64,000 nt of DNA from Oleiagrimonas sp963817755 (GTDB lineage: Bacteria > Pseudomonadota > Gammaproteobacteria > Xanthomonadales > Rhodanobacteraceae). The notes below the pieces were generated by a model. It saw only the letters and a list, made by a program, of their open reading frames with translations, did not search any database and was not told where the DNA came from. This document shows positions 47,463-56,979 of this stretch, piece by piece. Numbering within the stretch: the first letter of the stretch is position 1; every line of letters starts with the position of its first letter. The stretch covers positions 1,054,001 to 1,118,000 of the forward strand of contig CAWFPB010000003.1 of the NCBI GenBank assembly GCA_963817755.1. Direction: 5' to 3'. The translations under genes and the position numbers were made by a program.

Positions 47463-50400
47463 TCAGAGCAGTCGTTTGCCGGCAGCGGTAGCCACCCGCA
47501 GGCGGGTCTCTCCCTTATTCGCCAGGCCCTGCAATTCATGGTAAGCGGCAATCTGTGCCGGGTTCGGCCCCTGGTAATCGAGCCCGATGCTCGATTGCAG
47601 ATACGCCAGCCAGCTGCGCAGCTGTACGTTGTGCAGCACGTCACCCTCGCTCGAGCGGATGTCAAGCTGCGCCACCGCACGGACCGCGTCATGCAGCTCC
47701 CTGATCGCGGGAGCGGCAGCGGACGCGTCGATCTTGTGGGACGCGACGGCCTTGACCAGGCGCTGACGAAGCAGGATGGCCGCGTTGATGTCCTTGTCCA
47801 GAGCGTCGATGGTGTGGTGCAAGGACAGCTCCAGTGCCAGTTTCTGCTTCAGGATCGCCGGCGTGGTGTGCAGCCGCGGATCGAGCTTCACCGCGAAGTT
47901 CTGCCGGAAGGACTGATGGCCATAGCGCAGGACGACCGTGTAGCGGCCCGGATTCACCAACGGTCCGCCGCTCGTTGCCACCATGCCGTCCGTGTCCTCG
48001 GGGGGCTCCCAGCCGATCACGTCCGTGGCGTCGGCGTAGCGCAGGTTCCACCGCAGGCGGTTCATGCCCGGCTCCACCGCCGTTTTCTTCTTCTCGTCGA
48101 TCCGTTTCTTCTGCGACGGCAGCAAGTTGTCTTTCACCGTGGTCGGCAGCTTCTTCGCGTGCTTGTCCTTCAGGTGCAATGCGTAGTGCTGGATCTCCTT
48201 GCCCTGCGCGTCCAGGAACGTCAGGCTCACCGGTGTCTTGCCGTCGTATGTCGCGGGAAGGTGGAAGAACACGGTCGCGCCGAATGGCGCATTGGTGCCG
48301 ACCGGCTGGCGATATTTGGCGTGGGCGCTCTGGCCGTAGGCATGCGTCAGCCAGGCGGCCTGGGGGGCGAACAGGGCCGCCTCGCCAGCAGCCGGCCGCG
48401 GCTGGCGCGACAGCTGCTCGAGCAGCGCGAGGTCGCCAAGGATCCAGAACGAGCGACCGTGGGTCGCCGCAACGACCTCCCCTTCGCGCGTGTCGATGGC
48501 CAGGTCACGCACCTGCACGTGCGGCAGCTTGGTGGCAAGCGGGTTCCAGTCAGCACCGCCATCCAGGCTGACATACACGGTGTTCGCGGTACCGAGGAAC
48601 AGCAGCGAAGCTTCGTTCGGGTCCTGCCTCACCGTGAACACGTACTGGTCGTCCGGCAGGCCATGCGTCATGACCGACCAGTGACGGCCATAGTCCGTGG
48701 TCTTGAACACGTACGGATGATCGTCGTCCCACATGTATCTCGAAGCGGTGAGGTAGGCCGTACCCGCGGCGAAATGCGAGGGTTCGACCGAGGTGATGGT
48801 CGCCCACTGCTGCAATTGCGGTGGCGTGACCAGGCGCCAGTGCTCGCCGCCGTCGAGAGTCACATGCACAAGTCCGTCCTGCGAGCCCGCCCAGATCACA
48901 CGCTTGTCCACCTGGGACACGGACAGCGCGGAGATGTCCGGGAAGACTTCGGCGGCGGTCTGGTCCAGGTCGATCGGACCGCCGGTCGGCCCCTGGGTCG
49001 CCGGATCGTTGCGCGTCAGGTCCGGGCTGATCACCTTCCAGGTGCGGCCGCCATCCTCGCTGACCATCACGTACTGGGAGGCCAGGAACAGTTTCTTCGG
49101 ATCGTTCGGAGAGAAGAAGATCGGATGCGTCCAGCCGAAGCGGTACTTCATCCTTGCCGCATCCCCGCCATCGAGGTAGATGGGTGACGGGCTCACGGAC
49201 TTGCGCGCGCCGGTCTGCCGGTCGTAGCGCTGCATGATGGTGTAGTAGTCGGCGCCGTAGGTCACGTAGCGGTTACCGGGATCCGGGGCGACGAAGGTGC
49301 TCTCGCCGAGCGCGACCTCGTGCCAGGCGGAGACCGGTATCGCGCCGCCCAGCATCGCGCTCGGCCCTTCGTACGCGCCTTCATCCTGCTGCGCGCCGTA
49401 CACGTTGAACGGGAATTCGTGGTCGATCGCGACATGATAGAACTGGCCGGTCGGCTGGTTGTGCTCGGAGCTCCAGTTCTTGCCGCCGTCGGTCGATACC
49501 GTCGCACCGCCGTCATTGCCCACCAGCAGGATCTTCGGTTGATTGGGGTTGATCCACACGGTGTGATCGTCGCCGTGTGGCATGTGCAGCAGTGAGAACG
49601 CCTTGCCGCCGTTGTGCGATAACCACACACCGTCAACGTTGGGAACGTACAGCGTGTCCGAATTCGTCGGGTCGACGTAGATGCTCATGTAGTAGAAGGC
49701 GCGCTGCCGCAGGCTCCAGTTGCGGTTGACGCGCTTCCAGGTCTTGCCGCCGTTGTCGGAACGGAACACGCCACCGTGCCTGGCCTGGATGATCGAATAG
49801 ACGATATTCGGATGGCTGGCAGCGATGGACACGCCCATGCGCCCGAGCACGCCGTGGGGCAGGCCCGGATTGCGGGTGAGGTTGACCCAGTGCGCGCCGC
49901 CGTCGGTGCTCTTGTACAGCCCGCTGCCCGGTCCGCCGGAGATCAGCTTCCACGGCAAGCGCTGCGCCTGCCACATGGTCGCATACAGCACCTTCGGGTT
50001 GTGCGGATCCATCACCAGGTCGATGGCACCCGTCTTGGCGTTGACGTACAGCACCTTGTGCCAGGTCTTGCCGCCGTCGGTGGACTTGAACACACCGCGA
50101 TCGGCATTCGGCTTGAAGACGTGCCCCATGGAGGCGACGTACACAACGTTGGGATCGTGCGGATCGACGACGATCACGCTGGTGGTTCGCGTGTTGCGCA
50201 GGCCCGAGAATTTCCAGGTCTTTCCCGCATCCACCGACTTGAATACACCGTTGCCAGTGACCATGTCGCCGCGGATATCCGCCTCGCCGGTCCCGACATA
50301 GATCACTTTGGGATTCGAAGGAGCGACCGCGATGGCGCCGACGCTGCCGCTGGACGATGTCCACTTTCCGTCGGTGATGTTTTCCCAGCGGGCCCCGTAG

Positions 50401-50648
50401 CTGGTGCTTTTCCAGACGCCGCCGTCGACTGCGCCCATGTAGAACAGGTTCGGCTGGCTGGGCACGCCGGCCACCGCGATCACACGCCCGCCAACGTACG
50501 GGCCGATGCTGCGCCAGGCGAGTTTCCCGTTGAGATATTTCTGCACGGGCGCTGATTGCGCGACGAGCGGCACGCAGCACAATGCCGCGAATGCCACGAT
50601 CATGAACTTGCAGCGGACGAACCGCGGAGCAGTAGCGGCATGGATCAT
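47463..50648 (-). CDS. Exported BNR/Asp-box repeat protein (sortilin/glycosyl-hydrolase-like propeller)
   Basis: A 1061-residue protein with signal peptide (FMIVAFAALCCVPLVAQSAP). From about residue 45 to 720 there are at least nine Asp-box motifs (S/T-x-D-x-G-x-x-W), such as KSVDAGKTWKF, KSTDGGKTWHK, RSDNGGKTWKR, SEDGGRTWKV and SLDGGADWNP, pointing to two stacked beta-propellers as in the VPS10/sortilin-like family. The C-terminal 300 residues include a beta-domain and a helical end. Such proteins are often called glycosyl hydrolase without proof. It follows the TonB-dependent receptor on the same strand, behind a terminator. Confidence 0.82.
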   Translation of the reverse strand: MIHAATAPRFVRCKFMIVAFAALCCVPLVAQSAPVQKYLNGKLAWRSIGPYVGGRVIAVAGVPSQPNLFYMGAVDGGVWKSTSYGARWENITDGKWTSSSGSVGAIAVAPSNPKVIYVGTGEADIRGDMVTGNGVFKSVDAGKTWKFSGLRNTRTTSVIVVDPHDPNVVYVASMGHVFKPNADRGVFKSTDGGKTWHKVLYVNAKTGAIDLVMDPHNPKVLYATMWQAQRLPWKLISGGPGSGLYKSTDGGAHWVNLTRNPGLPHGVLGRMGVSIAASHPNIVYSIIQARHGGVFRSDNGGKTWKRVNRNWSLRQRAFYYMSIYVDPTNSDTLYVPNVDGVWLSHNGGKAFSLLHMPHGDDHTVWINPNQPKILLVGNDGGATVSTDGGKNWSSEHNQPTGQFYHVAIDHEFPFNVYGAQQDEGAYEGPSAMLGGAIPVSAWHEVALGESTFVAPDPGNRYVTYGADYYTIMQRYDRQTGARKSVSPSPIYLDGGDAARMKYRFGWTHPIFFSPNDPKKLFLASQYVMVSEDGGRTWKVISPDLTRNDPATQGPTGGPIDLDQTAAEVFPDISALSVSQVDKRVIWAGSQDGLVHVTLDGGEHWRLVTPPQLQQWATITSVEPSHFAAGTAYLTASRYMWDDDHPYVFKTTDYGRHWSVMTHGLPDDQYVFTVRQDPNEASLLFLGTANTVYVSLDGGADWNPLATKLPHVQVRDLAIDTREGEVVAATHGRSFWILGDLALLEQLSRQPRPAAGEAALFAPQAAWLTHAYGQSAHAKYRQPVGTNAPFGATVFFHLPATYDGKTPVSLTFLDAQGKEIQHYALHLKDKHAKKLPTTVKDNLLPSQKKRIDEKKKTAVEPGMNRLRWNLRYADATDVIGWEPPEDTDGMVATSGGPLVNPGRYTVVLRYGHQSFRQNFAVKLDPRLHTTPAILKQKLALELSLHHTIDALDKDINAAILLRQRLVKAVASHKIDASAAAPAIRELHDAVRAVAQLDIRSSEGDVLHNVQLRSWLAYLQSSIGLDYQGPNPAQIAAYHELQGLANKGETRLRVATAAGKRLL

Positions 50649-50870
50649 TCAGTTCCCCTTCTTGTCACTGCAACATGGACAGACTTCGCTATTCACGTCT
50701 GCCCCAAACTGGAAATGCACTCTGAAAGCTCATGTCGCCGCCCCCAGCGCGAGACTTCGTGGATTCAGCCGGTCGATCCATCAGCATATTGATATTGCTC
50801 CGCTGGCCTCACGGTCCGCTGGCCTCACACGTTGCCTGAAGACTTTCCGGGCCGCTCGTGGGCGATCATG

Positions 50871-50897
50871 AAAAGCCCCGCCCTCGGCGGGGCTTTT
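50871..50897 (-). terminator. Bidirectional terminator after the TonB-dependent receptor
   Basis: A 12-bp stem aaaagccccgcc/ggcggggctttt with loop ctc. On both strands it ends in TTTT. It separates the receptor gene from the BNR gene; the rest of the 274-bp gap (50649-50922) presumably holds the BNR promoter. Confidence 0.88.
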
Positions 50898-50922
50898 CCG
50901 TGGTGGCTTGCCTCGGTTCCGC

Positions 50923-53403
50923 TCAGTAGAAACTCTGCTTGAAGCGGATGCCGATGGTTCGCGGCTGGTTGGGAACGGTGTAGACCTGTCCATTCGGATA
51001 CTGCGGGACGACGCCGCGGGCGGCACAGACCGACTCGGCGCATTCGGTGTATTTGTACAACTGGGCACGCGTGTCGAAGGCGTTCTTGATATACATATCG
51101 ACCGACCAGTCGTTGTGACTGACACCCGCCGAGAAATCCACGACGTTGTAGGCCGCCATGTTGCCGATAAGCCCATTCTCGTACACGCGCAGATCGGATC
51201 TGCGCTTCCCCACATGCACCGCGGAACCCTGCACGTACCATTCGTTGTTGCCGACATCCAGGGTGTAGCGCGCGGTGAGGTTGCCCTTGAAACGCGGGGT
51301 GACGGGCAACTGGGTGCCCTTGGGCGCCACTGGAACCGGACAGTTGGTTACCGGATTTCCGTTGGCATCGGTGTAACCGCAGTAGTTGGCGGTGAGCTTG
51401 GCATCGTAGATGGCCATGCCGCCACTCAGTTCCAGGTTGTAGGTGGCAACCCAGTCCAGCTGGCTCTCGATGCCATTGATGCGGGCCTGGTTGGCGTTCT
51501 TGATCTCGGTAAGGCCGTTGGCGCCGAGGATGCTGAACTGGAAGTCTCTCCACTGGTCGCTGAACACCGAGCCGTTGAACGACAGGCGGTTGTTGAACCA
51601 GATGGTCTTCCAGCCCAGCTCGTAGTTGATCAGATGATCGGCCTGGTACGGGGGCAGTGTGCCGCGGCGGTTGACGCCGCCGGGACGGAAGCCCTCGGAG
51701 CGGGTCATGTACACCATCTTCGTCGGCGAGATCTGCCAGGTCAGGTTGAACATCCCCAGCGTGCCCGATTCCTTGACGCTCTTCTGGAAATCCTGGCAGG
51801 GCGCGCCGTGGAACGGCGTGGGTGAGATGCAGCCGGCTTCGCCGTAGCTGGCACCCGGGTAGTACCCGTTGCTGAAGCCGAAGAATCCGCCGAGGCTGTT
51901 GTCGGTCTTGTAGTAGCGCCCGCCAATGGTCGCGGTCAGCGTCTTGGGAATGATGTCGTAGGACAGGTTGCCGTACACGGCCTCGTCCTTGTCGATGCGG
52001 ATCTGCTTGGTCAGCCAGATCGTATTGGGCCAGCCGGTCACCGACAGGAAGTCGGCCAGGCCATCGATCATGTAGCGCTGCTGGATGTCGTGGTACTGGC
52101 GCTGCCAGAACAGTCCGCCGACAAAGCGCAGCCGATCGTCCTTGGGCGATGTGATGCGCAGCTCGTGGCTGTCCTTGGTGTAGCCGTCACGGCCCAGGAC
52201 GTACTGCGACGGATTGATCAGGCTGCCGTTGTTGTCGTAGATGTAGGCGCCGTAGCTGTACAGGGTGTCGTACCAGAACGAGTAGTCGCTGTAGTCGTTG
52301 GCTTCTTCCTGATGGCGCTTGAGGTGGGCATAGGCGTAGGTCAGATCGAAGTTGCCGATCTTGCCTTTCACCGTCAGAGCCGCCTGCCACCAGCGGTCGT
52401 CGCTTTTTTCGGGGTAGAAGTGGGTGATCTTCAGGTCGCCGACGGCGGGATCGAAGGCAAAGTTGCCGTTGGCGACAGTCTGCTGGCCCATGATGGTGGG
52501 GCTGATGGTCCAGTTGTCGTCCAGCTGCACCTTCAACGCTGCGCGCGCGCCCTGGATATCGGTGTCGTTGAATTTTTTCTTGGCCTGGCCGGTGCACACC
52601 AGCGTGGGCGTGGAGGTGCACTTGCCGTTGCTGATGGTAATACCGGAGGTCGGGTAGGTGCGCGTGCCGACGACATTGTCGATGTATCCGGCGTCATGCT
52701 CGTGCCATCCGACCAGGCGGATCGCCGACGTGCTGCTCAGCGGGATATTGACCATGCCCTCCTCGGTATGGCCGAAGCCGCCGTGCGCCACCGAGTTGAA
52801 GTCCAGCGTGTAGTTGGCCTCGAAGCCGCTGGGATCGGGCTTGTTGGTGATGATGCGCAGTGCGCCGGCCTCGGCGCTGGCGCCATACAGCGTGCCCTGC
52901 GGACCGGCCAGTGCTTCCACGCGGTCGATGTCGTACATATGCAGGTCGAGCGGGCCCTGGATGGTGGTGATCGGCTGCTCGTCCAGGTACACGCCCACGC
53001 TGGGCATGGAGCCGGAGTGGTTGCCATCGCCACCGCTGGCCACACCACGCATGTAGATCAGTGCAAAGCCCGGCCCGTACGTCTGGTAGGAGACACTGGG
53101 CAGGTACTTGGCGTAGTCGTCGAATTCATTGACGTGCAACTTCTGCAGCTTGGACCCGTTCAGCACGTTGATGCTGATGGGCACCACCTGCACGTTCTCT
53201 GTGCGTTTCTGCGCGGTCACCGTGACGGTCTGCAGCGTGACGGCCTTTTCCTTCTTGGTCGGTTTGTTCGCCTGGCCGGTATCCTGCGCCATGGACGGCA
53301 TCGCCATGGCGAGACAGATGGCTGCCGTCAGTGGCAAATGGGCGAGCTTGATACGCGATTTGCCGGTTGGTCCGGATCGCGCTAACGATGTGCTGGTTTG
53401 CAT
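50923..53403 (-). CDS. TonB-dependent outer-membrane receptor
   Basis: An 826-residue receptor. Signal peptide ends at ...MPSMAQ (residue 40); a TonB box-like VTLQTVTVTAQKR is at 55-67; the plug covers about 70-185 with ISINVLNGSKLQKL and YMRGVASGGDGNHSGS; the barrel follows and ends in Phe-Tyr (IGIRFKQSFY). Three ATGs in frame (53415, 53409, 53403) are possible. It belongs to the large FecA/CirA-like group common in Xanthomonadales and sphingomonads for siderophores, oligosaccharides or peptides. It lies 59 bp downstream of the TPR-sulfotransferase, suggesting a shared transcript. Confidence 0.93.
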   Translation of the reverse strand: MQTSTSLARSGPTGKSRIKLAHLPLTAAICLAMAMPSMAQDTGQANKPTKKEKAVTLQTVTVTAQKRTENVQVVPISINVLNGSKLQKLHVNEFDDYAKYLPSVSYQTYGPGFALIYMRGVASGGDGNHSGSMPSVGVYLDEQPITTIQGPLDLHMYDIDRVEALAGPQGTLYGASAEAGALRIITNKPDPSGFEANYTLDFNSVAHGGFGHTEEGMVNIPLSSTSAIRLVGWHEHDAGYIDNVVGTRTYPTSGITISNGKCTSTPTLVCTGQAKKKFNDTDIQGARAALKVQLDDNWTISPTIMGQQTVANGNFAFDPAVGDLKITHFYPEKSDDRWWQAALTVKGKIGNFDLTYAYAHLKRHQEEANDYSDYSFWYDTLYSYGAYIYDNNGSLINPSQYVLGRDGYTKDSHELRITSPKDDRLRFVGGLFWQRQYHDIQQRYMIDGLADFLSVTGWPNTIWLTKQIRIDKDEAVYGNLSYDIIPKTLTATIGGRYYKTDNSLGGFFGFSNGYYPGASYGEAGCISPTPFHGAPCQDFQKSVKESGTLGMFNLTWQISPTKMVYMTRSEGFRPGGVNRRGTLPPYQADHLINYELGWKTIWFNNRLSFNGSVFSDQWRDFQFSILGANGLTEIKNANQARINGIESQLDWVATYNLELSGGMAIYDAKLTANYCGYTDANGNPVTNCPVPVAPKGTQLPVTPRFKGNLTARYTLDVGNNEWYVQGSAVHVGKRRSDLRVYENGLIGNMAAYNVVDFSAGVSHNDWSVDMYIKNAFDTRAQLYKYTECAESVCAARGVVPQYPNGQVYTVPNQPRTIGIRFKQSFY

Positions 53404-53462
53404 GGTCATCCCCATAGTTCTGTTGGCAACAGCTCGATCTGCGATGGATCGAAATCGCATGA

Positions 53463-55478
53463 CTACCCAGGCGCCTGGGGATACGCCCCAAGCACCCCTC
53501 CCAATGCCTGTTCCAGCGGCCCCAGCCAGGGGGCGTAGTTCCGCCAGTGGTCCACGCCCTCGCGGTAGATCGGCCTGCGCACCTGCTCGGAGCTCGCCGT
53601 ACGTACCGGGCGGGCATTCTCGAAGAAGCGAAGACACGAGTCCTCGAAAGGCAAACCGCAATAGTCGAGCAGGCGTCGCACCTCCTCTTCGGTGTCCTCG
53701 ACCATGCGTTCGTAGAAGACGCGGTGTATGCGATCGGGCAACATCACGTCGAAATGCGCCATAAGCGCAACATAGTCGCTGTAGTAGCGACCGATGTCCT
53801 CGAGGCTGTAGCTGAAGCTCTGCCCCCTTGCGAAATGCTGCTTGAAGACGGAGAAACCGCACGCCATGGGATGCCGGCGGGCATCGATGATCCTGGCGTT
53901 GGGCAGCATCAGGTGAATGAGACCGATATGCATGAAGTTGTTGGGCATCTTGTCGATGAACAACGGCGCATCGGTCTTGCGCTGGATCCGGGTATGGTCC
54001 AGGTAGCGCTGGCCGAGCTCGCGCAGGCCCTCGGCATCCAGCCCGGCCAGGGACTGGTGATAGGGCATGGCGCCGGTGGCATCGCCCTGCTCGCGCAGCA
54101 TGCGAGTGATCGAGGTGATCTCCGGCAGCTCCATCGTGCCTTCGACCTGGCTGTGGCTGGAGAGAATCTGCTCCAGCAGCGTGGAACCGGACCGCGGCAG
54201 GCCGACGATGAAGATAGGGTCGCGCGCCGGGCAGCCGGCGCCCGCGCGCGCTTGGAAGAACTCCGCCGTATAGCGCTGGCGGATATGCTCGACGCGCGCT
54301 TGTGTCTCACCTGCGCTGTAGTGCAACTGGGACCGGCGGATGGCGTTGCCGCGCGCGTAGTGGCCAAACGAGGCTTCGAAGTCGCATGTGTCTTCCAGCG
54401 CCTTGCCGATGGCGAACTCCAGGTGCAGGCGGTCGTCGTCGCCGATGTCCTCGCGGACGAGCTGCTCGCGCATCACCGCGAGGTCGTCCTCGCTGAAGCG
54501 GATGGTCTTGAGGTTGGCCAGGCTCCACCAGACTTCCCCGTAGGACGGCTGGATCCGCACGCTGCGTCGATAGGCCTCGATGGCGCGTGCGGTGTGGCCC
54601 TCGGTCTTCAGCGCATGGCCATAGCTCATCCATACGCTGGGATTGCCCGGATACTTCTCCAGCAGGTCTGCGTAGATGTCGATGGCCGGTGCGTACTCGC
54701 CGATGCGACACAGCACCACTGCCTTGAGATTGCGGTAGCCGGGGTTGTCGGCGTCCACCGCCAGCAGGGTCTCGATCTCCGCCAGCGCCTGCTCGGGCAG
54801 GTTCAGGCGGTGCAGCACCAGCGCGTAGTTCTGGCGCGCGGCATGGAAACCGGGCGCCAGCTCAAGGCAGCGCTCCAGCAGGTTGCGGGCGTCGTCGATA
54901 CGGCCCACCCGCATGGCCACCTCGGCGAACATGCGGATCGCCGCCACATCGGTGGGCGCGGCCTTCAGGTGCTCGCGCAACAGTGCCTCGGCGTCGGGCA
55001 CGCGTCCCTCCACCAGCGCACCGGCCGCCGCCATCAGACGCGGATCCTGTACGGAATGGCGCACATGGTTGGCATAGGCGGCGTCGGCCGCTTCCTGTTC
55101 GCCCGCCGCCATCAGGTGATCGCCCAGTGCGCGCCACGCCTGCGGATACTCGGGGGTGATCGACACCGCCTTGCGCAGCGCGGCGATGGCCGCCTCGCCC
55201 TGCCCGGCATCACCGCGCGCCAGACCCAGTTCCAGATGCGCGGGCGCCCAGGTGGGCTGGGCTTCGGCCAGCGGCTCCAGCACTTCCAGTGCGTCGGCCG
55301 TTTCCCCCTGCAGCCGTCGTGCCTGCGCCAGGATCAGCAAGGCCACCGGATGTCCCGGTACGATTTTGAGGATCTCCGCTGCCTGCTCGCCAGCCAGGTC
55401 GGCACGCCTGTCCAGCATGCGCGCGGCATGCGCCAGCGCCTGCTCCAGCGTGCCGGAGGGCTCGGTGGTACCGCTCAC
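53463..55478 (-). CDS. TPR-repeat sulfotransferase
   Basis: A fusion of about 390 residues of tetratricopeptide repeats (for example PEQALAEIETLLAVDADNPG and YPGNPSVWMSYGHALKTEGH) with a C-terminal sulfotransferase domain. The 5'-phosphosulfate loop GLPRSGSTLLEQIL is at about residues 426-439 and the 3'-phosphate segment DARRHPMACGFSVFKQHF further on. The donor should be PAPS. Related domains include tyrosylprotein sulfotransferases. Start GTG at 55476-55478 follows GGAG; a TTG 22 codons upstream is less likely. Between the M20 peptidase and receptor genes, all on one strand. Confidence 0.87.
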   Translation of the reverse strand: MSGTTEPSGTLEQALAHAARMLDRRADLAGEQAAEILKIVPGHPVALLILAQARRLQGETADALEVLEPLAEAQPTWAPAHLELGLARGDAGQGEAAIAALRKAVSITPEYPQAWRALGDHLMAAGEQEAADAAYANHVRHSVQDPRLMAAAGALVEGRVPDAEALLREHLKAAPTDVAAIRMFAEVAMRVGRIDDARNLLERCLELAPGFHAARQNYALVLHRLNLPEQALAEIETLLAVDADNPGYRNLKAVVLCRIGEYAPAIDIYADLLEKYPGNPSVWMSYGHALKTEGHTARAIEAYRRSVRIQPSYGEVWWSLANLKTIRFSEDDLAVMREQLVREDIGDDDRLHLEFAIGKALEDTCDFEASFGHYARGNAIRRSQLHYSAGETQARVEHIRQRYTAEFFQARAGAGCPARDPIFIVGLPRSGSTLLEQILSSHSQVEGTMELPEITSITRMLREQGDATGAMPYHQSLAGLDAEGLRELGQRYLDHTRIQRKTDAPLFIDKMPNNFMHIGLIHLMLPNARIIDARRHPMACGFSVFKQHFARGQSFSYSLEDIGRYYSDYVALMAHFDVMLPDRIHRVFYERMVEDTEEEVRRLLDYCGLPFEDSCLRFFENARPVRTASSEQVRRPIYREGVDHWRNYAPWLGPLEQALGGVLGAYPQAPG

Positions 55479-55575
55479 GGGGCGAACTCCGGGGCATGGA
55501 CGGCCGGACGGCCATCGGGACATGCGATCTGCGGTGTCGGGCAAAGCGGTCGTGTCATGAGTGTGGTCGCTTCCT

Positions 55576-56979
55576 CTACAGGTTCTTCAGCAGCGCATAG
55601 TTGAAAGCGAGCGACTCGTAGTAGGACTTCACCAGGATGCGCTCGTCCTGTCCGTGCGAACGGTCATCGTTTACGTCGTACGCGATACCGTTGAACACAT
55701 AGGACGGCATGCCCGCCGCGCGAAGGAACACGCTGTCGGAGGCTCCGGCGGACATGTACGGCGAGATCGGCATGCTGTGCCCCCACACCGTCCTGGCCGC
55801 CGCGCCGATGTGCGCGAACAGCACCTTGTTGATCGGGCTGGGCGGGCTGGTGGGCGCCGGCGCCACGGGCGCCACCAGGACCTGGGGATCATTCAACGCC
55901 TGCACGATCTTTGCTTCCACCTGGGCCGGTGGCTCGTCCGGCATGATGCGGCAGTTGATCGTGGCGCGGGCCATCTGTGGCAATGCGTTCTCGGCATCGC
56001 CGCCAGTCAGCAGGGTCGGCACGCAGGTGGTGCGCAGGTGGGCGTTGTTGTATGGCGTGCTGGCCGCCAGCCGCTTCACCGCCGCCGGGTCGGAAGGGTC
56101 GTGTGCGACCGCGCGCATGTCGGCAGCCATCTGCCCGGTGTACAGCGTGGCCAGCCGCGCATAGTAGCCGCGCGTGGCCGAATTGGTGTGCAGGGGGAAT
56201 TCCAGCTTCTCCAGCCGCATCAGCCCGGCTGCGAGCCGGTAGATGGCGTTGTCCGGCCGCGGCAGCGAACTGTGCCCGCCCGGATTGCGCACGGTCAGCG
56301 TGTAGCTGGCGTAGACCTTCTCGGCGGTTTCCACCGCCACCACCTCGGGCCGGCCATTGCGGATCTCCGGGCCGCCGCCGTCGACATTGAGCGCGTATTC
56401 GGCCTTGATCAGGTCGGGTCGGTGCGCCAGCAGCCACTGGATGCCGTTGGAAACGCCATCCTCCTCGCCCGCGGTGAGCGCGAGGATGTAGTCGCCCCGG
56501 GGCTTGAAGCCTTCCTTGTGGAAGCGCAGCAGTGTGGCGATCAGCCCCGCATCGGCTCCCTTGATGTCCATGGTGCCGCGACCGTAGTAGTAGCCGTCCT
56601 TCTCAGTCAGCTTGAACGGGGCGAAGTGCCAGTCCTCGCGGCGCGCCTCGACCACATCCAGATGTCCCATCAGAAGGATCGGCTGGCGCTCGCCACGTCC
56701 GCGCAGTCGCACCACCAGGTTGCGACGCAGCGGATCGTCGCCCACCACGTGCACGTCCGCTTTCGGGAAACCGGCCTCGAGGAAGCGCTTCGCCAGTTGC
56801 TCGGCCAGGCCGGTGGTACGGCCATGTTCAGACGTGGTGTCGGTGCCGATCATCTGCACGAGCAGGTCGTGCGCCAGCACCCGCTCGCTCCTGGGTACGC
56901 TGTCGCCGGCGTGGCTTGCCAGCGGCAAGGCCAGCGCCAGGGTGGCGGCAAGCGTACGGACGGCCATTGCACGGTTCAT
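55576..56979 (-). CDS. Exported M20-family metallopeptidase
   Basis: A 467-residue zinc peptidase with signal peptide (MAVRTLAATLALALPLASHAG). Metal ligands and catalytic residues are visible: LMGHLDVV, GRGTMDIKG, ALTAGEEDG and the late NDDRSHGQDER. The PNPGGHSSLPR-like VRNPGGHSSLPRPDNAIY is the dimerisation (lid) domain. Members cleave dipeptides, N-acyl amino acids or carnosine-like compounds. The ATG overlaps the thiolase stop by four bases, so it is coupled to a catabolic gene and likely trims the substrate in the periplasm. Confidence 0.9.
   Translation of the reverse strand: MNRAMAVRTLAATLALALPLASHAGDSVPRSERVLAHDLLVQMIGTDTTSEHGRTTGLAEQLAKRFLEAGFPKADVHVVGDDPLRRNLVVRLRGRGERQPILLMGHLDVVEARREDWHFAPFKLTEKDGYYYGRGTMDIKGADAGLIATLLRFHKEGFKPRGDYILALTAGEEDGVSNGIQWLLAHRPDLIKAEYALNVDGGGPEIRNGRPEVVAVETAEKVYASYTLTVRNPGGHSSLPRPDNAIYRLAAGLMRLEKLEFPLHTNSATRGYYARLATLYTGQMAADMRAVAHDPSDPAAVKRLAASTPYNNAHLRTTCVPTLLTGGDAENALPQMARATINCRIMPDEPPAQVEAKIVQALNDPQVLVAPVAPAPTSPPSPINKVLFAHIGAAARTVWGHSMPISPYMSAGASDSVFLRAAGMPSYVFNGIAYDVNDDRSHGQDERILVKSYYESLAFNYALLKNL

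Noticed and set aside
50923..53862. Extended N-terminus of the TonB-dependent receptor up to 53862
   Set aside because: The extra 150 codons overlap the sulfotransferase gene in another frame, and a normal signal peptide begins at the ATG cluster 53403-53415.
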